64,000 nt of DNA from assembly GCA_022340885.1 (NCBI GenBank), contig JAJDND010000020.1, forward strand, positions 17,278 through 81,277, read 5' to 3'. The first letter of the stretch is position 1. Each line of letters starts with the position of its first letter. Made by a program: the position numbers and the translations under genes. Below the pieces are notes generated by a model that was given only the letters and a program-made list of their open reading frames with translations, was not told where the DNA came from and did no database searches. Shown piece by piece: positions 59,456-64,000 of the stretch. The DNA comes from Desulfobacterales bacterium (GTDB taxonomy: Bacteria; Desulfobacterota; Desulfobacteria; Desulfobacterales; UBA11574).

Positions 59456-59866
59456 AATCGATCCTCGTTCTTTTGACATAATAAAAAGCAAATGCAGTGC
59501 CAATGCGAGCCGGCAGTATACACTTTCTGTATCGAGCATTATCCGAGAAGTGAACAAGGCTTGAACGACTTGATGAAATTACCTTATTATCAATGAAATA
59601 CTAAGGCACTTCTAAAAGTTGTTAGAAATGAAAAGCTTTTATTTTTTTAACCCGGAAATTGTTTTAAATCAAAAAAGAGAAGCAAAAGGGTGCAAGATTA
59701 TTTGACATGTTTTCGAAAGTTTTAAGAGGATAAAGTTAAATCAGCAGGTTATAGCATGGCAAAAAAAGCTTACGACGCAAATTGAATTGCACCGTTTTTT
59801 AGGAGGTATCTTGTAGCTTGCTTTTTGTTCTTGCGTATTATTTAAGAGACCTTCTATATTTACGAG

Positions 59867-61285
59867 CTATTTGTTTTTCATCTTCAGACGCCGGTTCAGT
59901 GCCTGTCGGGTGATGCCCAGGCTCAATGCCGCAATGGACTGGTTGTCATGTGAACGTTTCATGGCTTCATCAATGAGGAGTTGTTCCGCCTGTTTGAGTG
60001 TCGGCAATTGCTCGGAAAAAGTCAGTAAAACCTTCTTCTCTTCAAGCAGCCGGTTTGATTCCGTTTCAAAAAATGGATGCTTATTATAGATATGGGATTT
60101 GAAGCTCTCCATGGACAGCTTGCCGGATTTATGACTGCTGACCGCATTGAAAACCATAGATTCGAGTTCTCTGATGTTTCCGGGGAAATGGAAGGTCGTA
60201 AGGAGGATGGTCAGCTCATCCGGCGGCGTTGGTTTACTTTTATTCAATATGTTCGATGCCTTTTCCAAAAAGTGCTCCAGCAGAATAGTCAGATCCTCCA
60301 AACGCTCACGAAGGGGCGGCACATGGACATGATGGTCACAAAGTCTATAGTAAAGATCTTTTCGAAATACACCGGAAGATTTCAGTTCTTCCAGATTCTG
60401 ATTGGTGGCGACAATTATTCGTGCACTGGACTTTTTGGCGACGTCGGACCCAATCGGGAAAAAATCACCGTCCTGAAAAAGTCGTAAAAGTTTGACTTGT
60501 GACGAAGCGCTCAGGTCGCCGATCTCATCCAAGAACAGTGTACCATCCGAGGCTTGTTCTATCAAACCGCTGCGAGCCTGATCTGCGCCGGTAAAGGCGC
60601 CTTTTTTGTGTCCAAAGAGCGTATCCCCAAAAACATGATCGTCTAAGCCGGCCACATTTACAGGCACAAAAACACCCTCACGATCACTTAAAACGTGGAC
60701 CGCCTTGGCAATCAGTTCCTTCCCGACGCCGGTTTCTCCGGTTATCAGAACAGGCCGCGGGCTTTTAGAAATTGCCTCGACATACTGAAAGATAGACCGC
60801 ATGCCGGCATTATGAGTCACGATTTCCGAAAAGGCCTCAGGATGCTCCAATTTGTCGGACAGGACATGGGCCTTTAACAATCTGTTTTCCCTTTGCAATT
60901 CACGTCGTTCCACAGCCCGTTTTACACCTCCGACAAGGCGACTTTTTTCAACAGGTTTTACCATATAGTCAAATGCCCCGTTTTTCATGCATTTTACGGC
61001 GGTTTCCACATCGTTTGCGCCGGTAATAACAATAACCGGAATTTCTGGGAAATCGCTGTTGATCAGCAGGAGCAATTCTTCACCGGACAAATGCGGCATT
61101 CTCAAATCAAGGAGCATGACTTCTGCTTCACCGGCAGCAAGGGCCGGCATCACATCACGGCTGTCTTGACAACGAACAAAATGATTCATATTTGCAGAAC
61201 GGAGCGCAATCTCGAAACTATTCAAAGCCTGCTCTTCGTCATCCACCAAAAAAATCGGGAGCTCGGGGTATATAGACGATTTCAT
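59867..61285 (-). CDS. Sigma-54-dependent response regulator (NtrC family)
   Basis: 472 aa; receiver domain, GETGVGKELIAKAVH Walker A, GAFTGA loop, GTLFLDEIGDL Walker B, C-terminal Fis-type HTH. Confidence 0.94.
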   Translation of the reverse strand: MKSSIYPELPIFLVDDEEQALNSFEIALRSANMNHFVRCQDSRDVMPALAAGEAEVMLLDLRMPHLSGEELLLLINSDFPEIPVIVITGANDVETAVKCMKNGAFDYMVKPVEKSRLVGGVKRAVERRELQRENRLLKAHVLSDKLEHPEAFSEIVTHNAGMRSIFQYVEAISKSPRPVLITGETGVGKELIAKAVHVLSDREGVFVPVNVAGLDDHVFGDTLFGHKKGAFTGADQARSGLIEQASDGTLFLDEIGDLSASSQVKLLRLFQDGDFFPIGSDVAKKSSARIIVATNQNLEELKSSGVFRKDLYYRLCDHHVHVPPLRERLEDLTILLEHFLEKASNILNKSKPTPPDELTILLTTFHFPGNIRELESMVFNAVSSHKSGKLSMESFKSHIYNKHPFFETESNRLLEEKKVLLTFSEQLPTLKQAEQLLIDEAMKRSHDNQSIAALSLGITRQALNRRLKMKNK

Positions 61286-63843
61286 TCCATTGTCCCTTTC
61301 AAAATCTTGTTTTCCTGATTTAGCGGCAAGAGAATCTCTATGGTTGTACCATTGCCGACTTTCGAATCGAAGTTCATTCGGCCGCCATGTTCTTCCACAA
61401 TTCTCGACGAAATAGACAAACCCAGCCCAACACCTCCAGAATCATTCTTGGTAGAAAAAAACGGGTCCGTAATCTGCGGCAAATCCTCGGGAAGGATCCC
61501 CTTTCCTTCATCCCGAATCTTGACCAAAATGCAATCTTTCTCGGCGTTACAGCATGTTGATACAAAAATGCCCTTTCTGGAATCCTCAAGCGCCTGACAG
61601 GCATTTTGTATCAAGTTGACAAAGACCTGTTCGAGCCGCTGAAAATTACCGGTCAGGATCGGCAAATCCTTGCCGTAGTCCACTGAAAAGCAATCTGTAG
61701 ACTCCTTTATCATATTCGAAATAAGAGAAATGGCAGATCGCAAGACTTCATTGATATCCACCGATTGCTTTGCTTCGGAAACCTCCTTCCTAACGAAACT
61801 TTTCAAGTCATCGACAATCTGCATGATCCGTTTGGAACCATTCAATATGCCTGAGAATAACACCGGAATCCTTTCACGCATCTCGGAGTATTTCATGCCA
61901 CCGATTATAAAATCGCCGTTCTCCGTATAGTATTCTTCCAGGATCGGCAGTGCACTTTGCCATGCTTCCTTGAGCGTAGGTGTATTTAGGAGAATAAAAT
62001 TGTTGGGGTTGTTTATCTCATGCGCCACACCGGAAACCAGTGTGCCCAACGCAACCATTTTGCTGGCCTGAAAAAGTTGCTCTTGATGTAATTTTTCCTG
62101 TTCTTGTATCCGCTTCCGCTCGGTAATGTCGCGTCCAACACCTCGGAAGCCGATGGGCTCACCTTTTGAATCATAGGAAAGTGCTATGGAAGTTTCGATA
62201 AATTTTCTTGTTCCATCCTTTCCAATGGTTTCCCAATCCGTTGCCAGGGCGGGTTTCCTCGTTTGGTATACCGTACTAAAAGCCTGAAATGCCTTTTCAG
62301 CGGTGTCTTCAGTCATAAACTGACGATTATTCATGCCGATCAATTCTTCTTTAGAATAACCGAGATGCCGGCACAGGGCCGGATTAACAAAAGTCAGGTT
62401 CCCAGACAAATCGACCTCATAATATCCGTCCTCCATGCTGTTGAGAATAGCTCTGTATTTCTTATCACTTTCGTGCAAAGCCTCCTCAGCTTGCACGCGA
62501 TCGATAATTTCTCCTCTGTAAGCATGGTAAGTCTCTTTCAGCTCTTTATACTGTATTCCGACGTTTTGAAATGCCTTTTTTAATCGAGCAGAAAGCAGAA
62601 ATGCCTGTGAAAAAATAAAAATGCAAAGACCCAACGGTACCAGGTAACCGGTTTGTATGATATTTTCAGCGTACATCATGTCATTGACGGCTGACAAAGC
62701 CAAAATAATAAACCCAAAAAGAAAAATGAATGCGCCGTCTCTCTTTCTGATCGAAGCAGCTATCAGGATATAAACCGCGTATATAATGACGATGATAGTG
62801 AGCACTTGATAGGTCTGGAGTGTATAGGTGAAAATTCTTGCCGGTGTAAAGAGTACGGTGCATGAAAAAGCGAGCCCTGCGATAACAATCAGGCGAACGA
62901 TTCGCTTTGGAACTTCCTTGGGGAAAAAGGATTGGATGAATAGCGTGAATACTGGAACTGAAAGATAAAAAGAAAGATATTCCATCTTGATCAGTACTTC
63001 CCATGGAATGTTTGGGAAAAAATGAATGATATACTTTTCGCCGGTGGTAAGAAGCCGTAGAATCACCAGAAAACAGAAAATACTGAAATACAGACCTGCG
63101 TGATCCTTTTTGTTGATCATAAAAAGGCATAGATGATACAACGCCATAATGAAGATACAGCCAAATACGAACAGTTCAAAGCCGAATCTGTTATCCTTGA
63201 TTTTTTGGATATCTGTATCGTCTCCCAACCGGATAATTTCCCAGGGCCCCCCTCGCCTGTGATCAAAATTGGATATCTGAAGAATCATCTCGATCTGATT
63301 TGATTCGGTCTTAAAATCCAAAATTTGAGGGAAATATCGAGGGACTGTCGTTTCACGAGTTTTTCCGGCGATCCCGACTGAACATATTTTTTGGCCATTG
63401 AGAAAAAGGGTGTATGCGGTACCCATGGTTAAAAATTTTAGCGCCAGGCTTTGGTGTTCCCTTTCTTTGCTCAAGAGAATTCTCAAGCGAAATGTGGCAT
63501 ACCCATCGCCGTGTAGTTTTTTCCCGTTCATTTCAAAGCTGTTCCAAAACCCGGGTACTGTTAGGAATCCCGTTTTTTGAGGTGGAACCGGCAGATTAAA
63601 ATCCGATGGCGCCAAGTGCCGTTTCCAGTAGAACTCATACTCACCGGAAAGATCTACGATGCCATCGCGTTGAAAATTCCATTCTGTGAGATCAAGAATA
63701 CCGTTGACGGCTTTCGGAGGAGTCTTTCTCTTGAATTCCTGTTTGCAGGAAATTGAAAACAATAAGAAAAGGCTTATCAAGATCAAATAATTTTTATGTG
63801 AATTTGATCTCATGACCGGCTGTTTGCAGGAGTCGGATAACAT
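61282..63843 (-). CDS. Sensor histidine kinase with 7TMR-DISM extracellular/7TM region and PAS domain
   Basis: 853 aa; DISMED2-like N-terminal domain, ~7 TM segments, PAS, VSGVAHEINNPNNFI H-box, GVGLGLSISSRIVEEHGG G-box; overlaps RR gene by 4 nt. Confidence 0.88.
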   Translation of the reverse strand: MLSDSCKQPVMRSNSHKNYLILISLFLLFSISCKQEFKRKTPPKAVNGILDLTEWNFQRDGIVDLSGEYEFYWKRHLAPSDFNLPVPPQKTGFLTVPGFWNSFEMNGKKLHGDGYATFRLRILLSKEREHQSLALKFLTMGTAYTLFLNGQKICSVGIAGKTRETTVPRYFPQILDFKTESNQIEMILQISNFDHRRGGPWEIIRLGDDTDIQKIKDNRFGFELFVFGCIFIMALYHLCLFMINKKDHAGLYFSIFCFLVILRLLTTGEKYIIHFFPNIPWEVLIKMEYLSFYLSVPVFTLFIQSFFPKEVPKRIVRLIVIAGLAFSCTVLFTPARIFTYTLQTYQVLTIIVIIYAVYILIAASIRKRDGAFIFLFGFIILALSAVNDMMYAENIIQTGYLVPLGLCIFIFSQAFLLSARLKKAFQNVGIQYKELKETYHAYRGEIIDRVQAEEALHESDKKYRAILNSMEDGYYEVDLSGNLTFVNPALCRHLGYSKEELIGMNNRQFMTEDTAEKAFQAFSTVYQTRKPALATDWETIGKDGTRKFIETSIALSYDSKGEPIGFRGVGRDITERKRIQEQEKLHQEQLFQASKMVALGTLVSGVAHEINNPNNFILLNTPTLKEAWQSALPILEEYYTENGDFIIGGMKYSEMRERIPVLFSGILNGSKRIMQIVDDLKSFVRKEVSEAKQSVDINEVLRSAISLISNMIKESTDCFSVDYGKDLPILTGNFQRLEQVFVNLIQNACQALEDSRKGIFVSTCCNAEKDCILVKIRDEGKGILPEDLPQITDPFFSTKNDSGGVGLGLSISSRIVEEHGGRMNFDSKVGNGTTIEILLPLNQENKILKGTME

Positions 63844-63873
63844 ATTTTTCGATACGTATTCAGGTTGCGGAAA

Positions 63874-63963
63874 AATAAAATCGTGTAACGATTTTATGAA
63901 ACGCGGCTATGCCGCTGAGTTGGCGAAAGGCTAAAATTCCTATCCCCGCAGCAAGCTGCGGGG
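63874..63963. repeat. Compound hairpin element upstream of the histidine kinase gene
   Basis: Near-identical to 36911-37000 (one base difference seen by eye: gctgagttgg vs gctaagttgg). Confidence 0.8.
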
Positions 63964-64000
63964 TATTTCGGAATTTTTGCCACAGCCCTGAGGGCTGCGG

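Noticed and set aside
59456-59866. Candidate sigma-54 promoter (TTGCACCCTTTTGCT on minus strand near 59691-59705)
   Set aside because: Spacing between the GG-like and GC elements is one base short and the invariant GG is not present, so support is too weak.
1-64000. tRNA, rRNA or transposase genes
   Set aside because: None recognised by eye; a tRNAscan/Infernal run would be needed to exclude small RNA genes.

Overview
The window looks like a chromosomal segment of a deltaproteobacterium-like, probably Desulfobacterales-type, organism; lineage is inferred from gene content only. From left to right it contains: aceK flanked by inverted repeats; a complete minus-strand nuo (complex I) operon (N,M,L,K,J,I,H,G,F,E, fused BCD, A); a CBS-domain protein; a bacterioferritin-like protein; an ADP-forming acyl-CoA synthetase; a narGHJI-narK nitrate respiration cluster; a PurD-like ATP-grasp protein, serA, typA/bipA and a malyl-CoA-lyase-like protein; an M1 aminopeptidase; signalling proteins (receiver domain, SH3, HD-GYP, HEAT repeat); a DAO-family oxidoreductase; and a tight minus-strand operon at 47171-59557. 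That operon encodes a PSD-like decarboxylase, a GNAT-like protein, two Rph-like dikinases, a BtaA/DUF3419-like aminocarboxypropyl transferase, a UbiA-family protein, and a class-III aminotransferase fused to a domain resembling cyanobacterial acyl-ACP reductase (AAR). A 7TMR-DISM histidine kinase and a sigma-54 response regulator lie just upstream on the same strand. This operon is the best candidate for an undescribed system, probably an unusual amino/ether-lipid or long-chain-amine pathway. The second theme is dense intergenic repeats: purine-biased 'GGACGACAGA/GTCAGAGG' word tracts, dispersed inverted repeats and compound hairpins. Some reach into coding sequence, as in the narJ 3' end and the aceK stop codon. 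All functional calls come from reading motifs in the translations; no database search was run.
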